Source: CAZPWQ01 sp964590495
GTDB lineage: Bacteria > Bacteroidota > Rhodothermia > Balneolales > Balneolaceae
Assembly (NCBI GenBank): GCA_964590495.1
Contig: CAZPWQ010000076.1
Span: 1 to 16,980 of the forward strand
Direction of reading: 5' to 3'
Length of the DNA: 16,980 nucleotides
In this document: one piece after another, positions 1 through 6,255 of the stretch
Numbering within the stretch: position 1 is the stretch's first letter
How the letters are laid out: each line of letters opens with the position of its first letter
Notes under the pieces: generated by a model
Seen by the model: only the letters and a program-made list of their open reading frames with translations
What the model was told of the DNA's origin: nothing
Database searches by the model: none
Translations under genes and position numbers: made by a program

Positions 1-695
1 AATTTCTGAAACTCCCCGATATCCTGTCCCCTGTGGTGGTACGGATACACAATTTCAGGTTCGAAATCCAACACTGCATCGGAAGCCTGGTTAATATCCA
101 TTGTATAGGGAAGATTCATGCACACAAAAGCGACATGAATGTTTTTCAGCGATCTCATTTCTGGTATACCCTCTGTGTCGCCGGAAATATACACGTTCTT
201 GCCACCGAACGTCAGAATATAACCATTGCCCCAGCCTTTGGGATGACGAGAATCGGAGTCATCCGGCAGATTATACATTGGAACGGCCCTGACTGAAGTA
301 CCCTGCTGATCTGTTGTTTCACCATTATCCAATATGATGAGCTGTTCACTGAATGTACCGGGAAGTTCATCCGCCACCGACTGTGGTACAACCATCGCTG
401 CTCCATCAGTATCCAAAGCCTGCAGGGTTTCGATATTCATATGATCTCCGTGAGCATGAGTGATCAGGATCAGATCCGGTGGATTAATTCCCTCAAAAGC
501 TTCTGCACCGCCGGTTGGATCAACGTATACCGTGCTGTTATTCCATGTAAATGCCACCGTGCCATGTTGAATGGGGTGGATCATAAGCGTGCCATTGTCG
601 GTTTGGATATGATCTGACGCAGGTTCCTGAGCAACAGCAGTGGAGATAGAAAAAGTTGCTAAAACTAGCACAAAAAGAATTGAAATCGTTCTCAT
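1..695 (-). CDS. Secreted MBL-fold metallo-hydrolase (UlaG-like), 3' end outside the window
   Basis: The first 231 codons are present and the gene runs off the left edge. An N-terminal signal peptide (about residues 1-22, hydrophobic core then AVA-Q) predicts export. The metallo-beta-lactamase signature HAHGDH lies at residues 80-85, followed by the later metal ligands SGDTEG (D173) and YPYHH (H220/H221). The order and spacing fit the UlaG/YycJ-like branch of small MBL-fold hydrolases. The fold and di-metal hydrolase chemistry are family knowledge; the substrate cannot be read from sequence. The start is well supported: AAGAAGGAA lies a few bases upstream of the ATG (complement 703-711). It begins 2 nt after the stop of the nucleotidyltransferase gene, so the two are probably one transcript with coupled translation. 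Confidence 0.85.
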   Translation of the reverse strand, partial: MRTISILFVLVLATFSISTAVAQEPASDHIQTDNGTLMIHPIQHGTVAFTWNNSTVYVDPTGGAEAFEGINPPDLILITHAHGDHMNIETLQALDTDGAAMVVPQSVADELPGTFSEQLIILDNGETTDQQGTSVRAVPMYNLPDDSDSRHPKGWGNGYILTFGGKNVYISGDTEGIPEMRSLKNIHVAFVCMNLPYTMDINQASDAVLDFEPEIVYPYHHRGQDIGEFQK

Positions 696-697
696 AT

Positions 698-1012
698 TTA
701 ATTCCTTCTTAGATTATAGGGGATATTATTTTCATATACGGTTTCCAAATCACTGTCAATATAGGGACGTGCATGTTTGGAAACTCCTTTTGTCGTCCCA
801 AGATCGACTTCCAACCCTATTAAATCCTCAAGGTCTAATCGATAGCGGGATAAAGCCATCAACCCAACAGGATGCTCCATTTCAAGAAGAATATCTATAT
901 CTGACTCTTTTTTTTGTTCATTTCGTGCAAATGAGCCAAAAACCTGAATTTTTTTAACAGGCTTATCCTTGAAGTATTCGGTAATTTTTCTATATATATC
1001 TTTTTTATCCAT
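698..1012 (-). CDS. Minimal nucleotidyltransferase (MNT/MntA-like), no HepT partner in the window
   Basis: This 104-residue protein carries the complete minimal nucleotidyltransferase signature: GSFARNEQKKESDID at residues 26-40, with the acidic pair D38 and D40 and a third carboxylate at D70 (LEVDLG). Such proteins are usually encoded beside a HEPN-domain partner (HepT) and act as antitoxins that AMPylate or inhibit it; this is family knowledge. Here the downstream neighbour is the MBL hydrolase, 2 nt away, and the upstream side is a divergent spacer, so no HepT is visible on either side. It may be a solitary nucleotidyltransferase, a remnant of a toxin-antitoxin pair, or part of an unusual pair. 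The start ATG is at 1012; no strong ribosome site is seen. Confidence 0.85.
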   Translation of the reverse strand: MDKKDIYRKITEYFKDKPVKKIQVFGSFARNEQKKESDIDILLEMEHPVGLMALSRYRLDLEDLIGLEVDLGTTKGVSKHARPYIDSDLETVYENNIPYNLRRN

Positions 1013-1078
1013 ACCAAAATATATTCAATTTTTGCAAATCAGTTTCACTCTACATAATATAATCCGGCTCTTATCCTT

Positions 1079-1165
1079 AGTTTTGCAAAACTCCGGGAGG
1101 TGCTCACTCCACATATTTCGGGCAGCAGAGCGGCCGGCACCAACGCCCCGGGGCAGAGCCCCGGG
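1079..1165. repeat. GC-rich palindromic island in the divergent spacer
   Basis: This lies in the 237-bp spacer between the nucleotidyltransferase (minus) and the serine hydrolase (plus). At one edge is a perfect 14-bp palindrome, AGTTTTGCAAAACT (1079-1092). At the other is a perfect 8-bp hairpin, CCCGGGGC / GCCCCGGG (1147-1154 and 1158-1165) with an AGA loop. The stretch between is clearly richer in G+C than the AT-rich sequence around it. It codes for nothing convincing. It may be a REP-like or miniature mobile element, or a structured regulatory region; the sequence alone does not decide. Confidence 0.5.
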
Positions 1166-1249
1166 ACGAGGTGGAAATGTTATAGGAGGTATTATTTAAG
1201 TATTTTTAAAATTTGATAATAAGCTACCAATTTAAAACCATCCAGCAAA

Positions 1250-2413
1250 ATGCAGCCAATCAAACATTTTATTACTGTTATAACAGTATTTCTCTTTGTC
1301 TCCTCCTCCCTTATTGCCCAGACTTCCGATACCTATTATCCCGACCGCTTCGAATGGGAAAAGAAATCCCCGGAAGAGGTTGGTATGACTGCGTCGGGAG
1401 TACAGGCAGCTGTGGAATATGCGAAGGCCAATGAATCATCGAACCCTGGGGATCTGAATATTCACCTGAATTCGCGTACCGGCGAACCTTACAATAATAT
1501 TATCGGTCCGGTCAAAGAGCGGGGACCTGCAACCGGAATGATTATCAAAGACGGATACCTGATTGCAGAATGGGGCAAACCGCACCGGGTGGATATGACA
1601 TTCAGCGTTACCAAAAGTTTCTTATCCACGACAGTTGGTATTGCGTGGGACAAAGGAATGATCGAAAGTATAGATGACAACGTTCAAAAATATGTGCCGG
1701 TGGAGCATTTTAACTCCGAACATAATTCAAAAATAACCTGGGATCACCTGCTTCGCCAGACCAGCGACTGGGAAGGTACGCTGTTTGATAAACCCGACTG
1801 GGCGGACCGGCCGGAAAAAGATATTACAGAAGAAGTTATCAACCGTGACCGACATGAACCCGGTACTGTGTGGAAGTATAATGACGTACGGGTTAATATT
1901 TTGGCTTTGGCTGCCTTGCAAGTGTGGAGAAAGCCCCTTCCGGCAGTGCTCAGAGAGTTTGTAATGGATCCTATAGGTGCATCGAATACATGGCGCTGGT
2001 ACGGCTATGAAAACTCATGGATAAATATCGACGGTATTGAAATACAGTCGGTGAGCGGCGGTGGACACTGGGGCGGTGGCATGTGGCTCAGTGCTTACGA
2101 CCAGGCTAAATTCGGTTACCTCTTTCTAAGAGACGGAAACTGGAACGGAGAACAAATTATTTCCAAAGAATGGATTGAAATGGCGCGCACGCCTACAGAA
2201 GCCAATAACGGCTACGGATTTATGAATTTTTTCCTGAACACGGATCAGGAACGCATGCCCGATGCTCCACATAATGCTTACGTATTTCTGGGAGCCGGTG
2301 TCAATATGGTATATATTGATCAGGAAAACGATCTGGTTATCGTTGGAAGATGGATATCAGACTATGATGCAATGAACGGCTTTATAAAACGCGTAATTGA
2401 AGCTATTGAGTAA
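1250..2413 (+). CDS. Secreted serine hydrolase of the beta-lactamase / penicillin-binding-like family
   Basis: The protein has 387 residues. A signal peptide covers about residues 1-23 (hydrophobic core, then LIAQ), so it is exported. The class C-type active-site motif SxxK is S119-V-T-K122 within TFSVTKSF. The second motif region is Y210-N-D within WKYNDVRVN, in place of the usual YxN. A glycine-rich SGGGHWGGG stretch at about 269-277 lies in the late part of the domain. The family includes class C beta-lactamases, DD-peptidases and esterases (EstB-type); similar Bacteroidota proteins are annotated only as serine hydrolases. A true beta-lactamase role is not supported. The start gives a complete signal peptide. 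It appears to be monocistronic, ending in a spacer with a strong terminator. Confidence 0.85.
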   Translation: MQPIKHFITVITVFLFVSSSLIAQTSDTYYPDRFEWEKKSPEEVGMTASGVQAAVEYAKANESSNPGDLNIHLNSRTGEPYNNIIGPVKERGPATGMIIKDGYLIAEWGKPHRVDMTFSVTKSFLSTTVGIAWDKGMIESIDDNVQKYVPVEHFNSEHNSKITWDHLLRQTSDWEGTLFDKPDWADRPEKDITEEVINRDRHEPGTVWKYNDVRVNILALAALQVWRKPLPAVLREFVMDPIGASNTWRWYGYENSWINIDGIEIQSVSGGGHWGGGMWLSAYDQAKFGYLFLRDGNWNGEQIISKEWIEMARTPTEANNGYGFMNFFLNTDQERMPDAPHNAYVFLGAGVNMVYIDQENDLVIVGRWISDYDAMNGFIKRVIEAIE

Positions 2414-2469
2414 GAATCGGTAACTCCTCTTTTTGCTGGCCCAGAATGACTATCTTTTGAGCTGGCAAA

Positions 2470-2508
2470 AAATCCCCCTTAGAAAAGGGGGAATTAAAGG
2501 GGGTTGTT
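2470..2508. repeat. Short C/G-run interspersed repeat, copy A
   Basis: It contains the hairpin TCCCCCTT-AGAA-AAGGGGGA (2473-2492) and ends in GGGGGTTGTT (2499-2508). A second copy with the same ends lies in opposite orientation at 2641-2688. The nested inverted-repeat build resembles short non-autonomous intergenic repeats common in Bacteroidota-type genomes (inference from form). It is not coding. Confidence 0.6.
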
Positions 2509-2574
2509 GGACGATATTTGTTTAAGAAAATGGAACTTGAATCCAACTATACCTTCATTGTTACAAGTATTGGT

Positions 2575-2609
2575 AAACCCTCAGGGTTTGTGAAACCCTG
2601 AGGGTTTTT
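2575..2609 (+). terminator. Strong intrinsic terminator hairpin
   Basis: A perfect 15-bp stem (2575-2589 pairing with 2593-2607) closes a GTG loop and is followed by T residues to 2609. Each arm, AAACCCTCAGGGTTT, is itself close to a palindrome. It sits 160 bp downstream of the serine hydrolase stop and is the best candidate for ending that transcript. The A-run on the other side means it may also stop transcripts coming from the thiamine operon on the minus strand. Confidence 0.75.
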
Positions 2610-2640
2610 CTTATCGTGATGATTAAGCCATTACCATAGA

Positions 2641-2688
2641 AACAACCCCCGCGGCCAAAGCCGCACCCCCTTTGTTAAGGGGGAATTT
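2641..2688. repeat. Short C/G-run interspersed repeat, copy B (inverted relative to copy A)
   Basis: It starts with AACAACCCCC, the reverse complement of the end of copy A, and ends with AAGGGGGAATTT. Inside are two hairpins: GCGGC-CAAA-GCCGC (2651-2664) and CCCCCTT-TGTT-AAGGGGG (2666-2683). The first hairpin takes the place of a short AT spacer in copy A, so the copies differ in their middle. With the terminator it fills most of the 2414-2807 gap; the rest of that gap shows nothing recognisable. Confidence 0.6.
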
Positions 2689-2807
2689 ACTTGCCTGATC
2701 GAAGATAACCAGAATATTTTTAATGTATTTTCTTCACCTGCAATTTAGCACCTAATTCTCTTATCTAAATTGTAATGTCCCGGGGTAACCGGTGGTCTAT
2801 CTCTGTC

Positions 2808-3404
2808 CTATTCTTCAAATGATGGGCTGTTGGCGACAATGGTTGCAGTCATGACGGTATGAGATGATCCGGCTTCATCGGTCTTGGCAAATACCTTTTC
2901 CAATCCTTTGAACACATCCTGTGCGGAACCTTCCAGTTTAGTTTCGTAATGAGTGAGTAAGACATCTAATCCATGATCTCTCATCGCATCAATCTGATTG
3001 TATATTACATCCACATAATCCCCGCCTCCCATGGGATAGAGAGCAAATTTTGCAACCACACCCTGCTCTATATCATCTAGCATCTCTGCATTCATACGAA
3101 TATCATCTTCGGCCATGTAGGTATGTCCCTCCGTATCACTGGGACACCCTATTGAAAAGGTACCGCTGAACACCACGTGCTCCCCCGATTTTGCTGTTTT
3201 CAGAAACGCCGTAGTTGTAACATCAAAAATATGCGGAATTCGTCCACGTACAATGGTACTCACCTCATCGGTATTCATCCACACCTTGGAGGTATCTGTT
3301 GTTTCAAGCGCAGATAATATAAGATCCACAAATTGATCGCACATTGGATAAATGGAAAAACTGCATCCGGCTATCTCGTTTATGTTTTTGTTTTTATCTG
3401 TCAT
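2808..3404 (-). CDS. YkoF-family thiamine / hydroxymethylpyrimidine-binding protein
   Basis: The protein has 198 residues, close to Bacillus YkoF, and no signal peptide. It contains two related halves, as expected for the tandem ACT-like fold of YkoF: CSFSIYPM (residues 14-21) and AKFALYPMGG (118-127) open the two repeats, which run to about 90 and 192. YkoF binds thiamine and its pyrimidine moiety and in Bacillus is encoded with an HMP transporter (family knowledge). Here it follows the TonB-dependent receptor by 59 bp on the same strand, behind a TPP riboswitch, which strongly supports a role in thiamine or precursor handling. Start ATG at 3404 without a clear Shine-Dalgarno. No inner-membrane transporter gene accompanies it in the window. 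Confidence 0.8.
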   Translation of the reverse strand: MTDKNKNINEIAGCSFSIYPMCDQFVDLILSALETTDTSKVWMNTDEVSTIVRGRIPHIFDVTTTAFLKTAKSGEHVVFSGTFSIGCPSDTEGHTYMAEDDIRMNAEMLDDIEQGVVAKFALYPMGGGDYVDVIYNQIDAMRDHGLDVLLTHYETKLEGSAQDVFKGLEKVFAKTDEAGSSHTVMTATIVANSPSFEE

Positions 3405-3463
3405 AAGAGTATCTGATTTGAAAGTTAAAACATGTAATTAAATAACCTGAACTCGGGTTCACA

Positions 3464-5788
3464 TTAAATAGCCACTTTTATCTCCGCAAATGCATGCCGC
3501 GGAGGTTGTACAATAAAGCCCGGTGTATCAAAGCTGCCGTCAAAGTTGGTATCCTGGGGTGCCCCGTTTGTAAAATAGAGTTTATCAAACAAATTATTGA
3601 TCTTAACAGAAGCCGATATTACTGAATTGACACGCAGTTCAAAACCCAGATCAGCAGTATAAAATGACGGCATCACGAACTCAGGGTTGTTCGTCAGTTC
3701 AAGGTATGCCTCTCCCATATACCGGCCGGAAAATGATATGTCCATCCAGTCAAAAGCTCTGTAGACGAGTGTTGCATTACCAAGCCAGTTGGGACTAAGG
3801 ATTGATTCTACATCCCGGAATACTGCATCCGAGGCCCCCGGTGAAAATTGACTTATCTTGGTTTGCATCCACGTAGCGTTACCTGAAAAAGATACAGGGT
3901 TAAATATCCTCCACTGCCATTCCAGCTCCATACCCGCCCGATAACTTTTGGCAATGTTCTCACGGAGCTGAACAAATCCCTCCGGAATAAACTCTCCGGT
4001 TGGTGATATTTCATTTTTAAACCGCATCATAAAACCATTCAGCTTTCCCGAAAATCGATCGGACTGAAAGCGGATCCCGCCTTCGTAATCGTTGACATAT
4101 TCGGCATTAACCGAGCCCGGATCCCGTACAATATCGAGATTGGAAGCATTGATATTGGTTGCACCCAGAATATCCTGACGTGTGGGTTCACGTCCGCTCC
4201 GCCCGAATGATCCGTATACATTAATTTCGTCACTCAAATAATAAGTTGCCCCGACTTTGGGACTAATAAACGTCCATGACCGGGTTGGAACTGCCGTTTC
4301 ATTTTGTGGTATTCCGGCAGCGGCCAGAAAATCCAGATCCGGATTCAGGCTCAGCCATACTGACCTGATCTGGATGTCCCCATAGAATTCAATGCTTCCC
4401 ATACGGTATTTTGTTTTTGTAAAGGCGCTGAATTCATCTTTTCTGGAATCGTCGGCATAAATAAGATCTTCTGTTTCCGGTGCAATTGCTTCTTCATTGA
4501 TTCTGTCAAATCGATAAGTATGAATACCTCCAGAAAGCTCAAGACCGGCAGCATTGTTGTATCGCAGGGATGATTTAAATCCATAATGATCATTTTCCAG
4601 GCTGAATATCTGCTGCACAAATTCACCGTTGCCATCATTGAATCCAACCGGGAAACCACCTCCTGCCCCACCGTAATAAACAGAAGAATTGAAAGATATT
4701 TCTCTGCTTATATTGCGGTTATACTGCAATTGAAAGAATTGCTGGCCAAAATCATCTTTATCATGTTCAGAAACATTATTCGTTCTGGGATCTTCCCTGA
4801 TCTGATCAATCGGAACCGGAGTATATGCCAGTTCATTTTTTGTGCGGCCGATAAATGCTGTTATTTTAATTATATTTTTATCCCCGAAATATCCTCCGGA
4901 AGCAAAAAATGAATTTGATTCCGTCCCGGAATGATACCTGTATCCGTCGGATCCGGTATTACTGAATCGTGAGAAAAAACCGAAATTGTTCAGTGAACCG
5001 GTGCTGACTTTGCCACTGATGCGGTGAGAACCAAACGAACCCCCGGTTATATTTGCGTTGGCTGACGCTTCCTCCATTGAAATATTTTGAGATTCAAAAT
5101 TGATGGATCCCGCATATGAAGCCGTACCATTTGTACTGGTACCTACTCCACGTTGTACCTGTACCGATTGAATACTGTTGCCGAAATCATTGAAGTTTGA
5201 AAAGAAAACGCCTTGGTCAATCATATCATTGAGTGGAATTCCATTCAGCGTCATATTAATTCGCGTCTGATCCATTCCGCGAAGACGCATATAGCTGTAA
5301 TTGGCAAAACGCGTACCGGAATCGGAATGGGTTAATATCGAGGGCGTCAGTTTTGAAAGAGTAAATACCGGATCTTGTCCAATATTATCCTCTTCTATTT
5401 TTACCCGCCGGACAGTTGTTTGAGTGATGGGGGTTGTTTCATCAGCCCGAACATCTTCAACAAAAATTTCCTGGCCTTCTATTGTAACGGGATCGAGCTC
5501 AATTATAACCGGTTTATCGTACTGTTCCACTGTATAGGTCTGCTGACTGTATCCAACAAAACGAACAATCAAAACCGGTTCTTCATCTTCCAACAGTGTC
5601 AGGTTAAAAGTACCATCCGAGTCTGTTGATGTACCTCGCTGGGTTCCCTGTTGAACAACAGAGGCCCCGGCCAGTACCTCATCAGTTTCTGCATCTATGA
5701 CTCTTCCATGAATGGATTGAGACCATGCGGTAGAGGATAGGAATATTAAAAATATAAGTGTAAGGAAATGTTTACTAATTGCTTGCAT
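3464..5788 (-). CDS. TonB-dependent outer-membrane receptor, predicted for thiamine or a thiamine precursor
   Basis: From the ATG at 5788 the protein has 774 residues. A classical signal peptide (MQAISKHFLTLIFLIFLSS, cleavage about residue 23 after TAWS) is followed by a carboxypeptidase-regulatory-like domain (SIHGRVIDAETDEVLAGASV, about 25-110). Next come a TonB-box-like EIFVEDVRA segment, a plug domain (MRLRGMDQTRINMTLNGIPL and QVQRGVGTS regions), and a long alternating beta-barrel to the C terminus. An in-frame ATG at 5857 would add 23 residues (MESVLNRFCPSRS) but starts at the edge of the riboswitch and hides the signal peptide, so 5788 is preferred. Substrate assignment rests on the upstream TPP riboswitch and the downstream YkoF gene, not on the barrel itself. 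The receptor would need TonB-ExbBD, not seen here. Confidence 0.87.
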   Translation of the reverse strand: MQAISKHFLTLIFLIFLSSTAWSQSIHGRVIDAETDEVLAGASVVQQGTQRGTSTDSDGTFNLTLLEDEEPVLIVRFVGYSQQTYTVEQYDKPVIIELDPVTIEGQEIFVEDVRADETTPITQTTVRRVKIEEDNIGQDPVFTLSKLTPSILTHSDSGTRFANYSYMRLRGMDQTRINMTLNGIPLNDMIDQGVFFSNFNDFGNSIQSVQVQRGVGTSTNGTASYAGSINFESQNISMEEASANANITGGSFGSHRISGKVSTGSLNNFGFFSRFSNTGSDGYRYHSGTESNSFFASGGYFGDKNIIKITAFIGRTKNELAYTPVPIDQIREDPRTNNVSEHDKDDFGQQFFQLQYNRNISREISFNSSVYYGGAGGGFPVGFNDGNGEFVQQIFSLENDHYGFKSSLRYNNAAGLELSGGIHTYRFDRINEEAIAPETEDLIYADDSRKDEFSAFTKTKYRMGSIEFYGDIQIRSVWLSLNPDLDFLAAAGIPQNETAVPTRSWTFISPKVGATYYLSDEINVYGSFGRSGREPTRQDILGATNINASNLDIVRDPGSVNAEYVNDYEGGIRFQSDRFSGKLNGFMMRFKNEISPTGEFIPEGFVQLRENIAKSYRAGMELEWQWRIFNPVSFSGNATWMQTKISQFSPGASDAVFRDVESILSPNWLGNATLVYRAFDWMDISFSGRYMGEAYLELTNNPEFVMPSFYTADLGFELRVNSVISASVKINNLFDKLYFTNGAPQDTNFDGSFDTPGFIVQPPRHAFAEIKVAI

Positions 5789-5834
5789 AGTAGTTCTGTT
5801 ATGACTACGGCAGGAGCAACTTCTAGAGGGGCAA

Positions 5835-5853
5835 AATCTGTTTAAAACAGATT
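5835..5853 (-). promoter_or_regulatory. Leader hairpin, possible expression platform of the TPP riboswitch
   Basis: Just after the aptamer the transcript can form a perfect 8-bp hairpin, AATCTGTT / AACAGATT with a 3-nt loop, followed on the minus strand by TTTTG. It lies between the aptamer and the receptor start at 5788. It could act as a weak intrinsic terminator or as part of an antiterminator switch. The stem is AT-rich and the T-tract short, so a termination role is uncertain. Confidence 0.35.
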
Positions 5854-5858
5854 CCATC

Positions 5859-5933
5859 GGTTTCCCTTCGCCGGCATTATCCGGGTCAGGTTCGCGGGGT
5901 ATTATCTCAGCCCTTTAACAAGCACCCCCAACC
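5859..5933 (-). promoter_or_regulatory. TPP (THI-box) riboswitch
   Basis: Read on the minus strand, the segment carries the hallmark TPP aptamer blocks in order: GGGGTGC, then GGGCTGAGA (the CTGAGA box is the complement of 5905-5910), then ACCC...GAACCTGACCCGGATAAT, then GCCGGCGAAGGGA. The P1 helix can close with GGTT at the 5' end (5930-5933) and AACC at the 3' end (5859-5862). The optional P3a extension is lacking, giving a compact aptamer. It lies 71 nt upstream of the preferred receptor start, so TPP should lower expression of the receptor and the YkoF gene. The aptamer class is recognised from its conserved sequence with high confidence. Confidence 0.95.
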
Positions 5934-5954
5934 TTATTTAATATGTTGGTTGCG

Positions 5955-5986
5955 CAAAAGTTAGGGGTTCTTACTGTTTAATCAAA
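5955..5986 (-). promoter_or_regulatory. Candidate Bacteroidota-type promoter for the thiamine operon
   Basis: On the minus strand TTTG (complement 5983-5986) is followed after 19 nt by TAACTTTTG (complement 5955-5963). This resembles the -33 TTTG / -7 TAnnTTTG promoter of Bacteroidota, with one offset base in the -7 element. The predicted transcript start near 5948 would place the riboswitch about 15 nt into the RNA, which fits. Confidence 0.4.
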
Positions 5987-6021
5987 ACAAGAATTGCAAA
6001 ATAATGTGGACCATGGATGAC

Positions 6022-6114
6022 ATCGGGGGCAAAGGGCATAGAGCATGGCACAAAAGAGTAAAACCAGTTCTATATAAACGCTAATGCCCTTTGCCTCTAT
6101 GTGCTAAGCCCGAT
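6022..6114. repeat. Long inverted repeat in the gap between the thiamine operon and the E1 gene
   Basis: A perfect 12-bp arm pair, GGCAAAGGGCAT (6028-6039) and ATGCCCTTTGCC (6084-6095), is bracketed by a second pair, ATCGGG (6022-6027) and CCCGAT (6109-6114). CATAGAG (6037-6043) and CTCTATG (6095-6101) offer an alternative pairing. It is non-coding. It could be a REP-like element or a terminator-like structure downstream of the E1 gene, but it has no T-tract directly after the stem. Confidence 0.5.
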
Positions 6115-6177
6115 ATTCATAAGGAAGATTCAGATATTGACAGATATGTATGATCTATCCGTGCTTATCTGTTCCAT

Positions 6178-6209
6178 CCCCACCTGCACCAAGGTTCCGG
6201 TGGGCAGGC
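6178..6209. repeat. Short GC-rich palindromic repeat downstream of the E1 gene
   Basis: CCCACC (6179-6184) can pair with GGTGGG (6199-6204); CCTGC (6183-6187) with GCAGG (6204-6208) is a competing pairing. The overlapping arms are typical of small interspersed palindromes. Apart from this element, the 6022-6114 repeat and the thiamine promoter region, the 5934-6255 gap shows nothing recognisable. Confidence 0.4.
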
Positions 6210-6255
6210 GTTATATCCACGTTCAATTGAAGCGATAGATAGGATGGACACGACA

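Noticed and set aside
969..1199. Plus-strand frame through the spacer before the serine hydrolase
   Set aside because: It starts inside the antisense of the nucleotidyltransferase gene and ends in the GC-rich palindromic island; the translated arginine/proline-rich end simply reflects the repeat.
1250..2413. Calling the serine hydrolase an antibiotic-resistance beta-lactamase
   Set aside because: The SxxK motif is shared by many esterases and peptidases, and the second motif is YND rather than the usual YxN; nothing in the sequence points to beta-lactam hydrolysis.
2470..2688. CRISPR-like repeats in the 2414-2807 gap
   Set aside because: Only two copies, in opposite orientation and with different centres; there are no regular spacers and no cas genes.
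5789..5857. N-terminal extension of the TonB-dependent receptor from the ATG at 5857
   Set aside because: The extra 23 residues precede a complete signal peptide and the start abuts the riboswitch P1 helix; the ATG at 5788 gives a normal exported protein.
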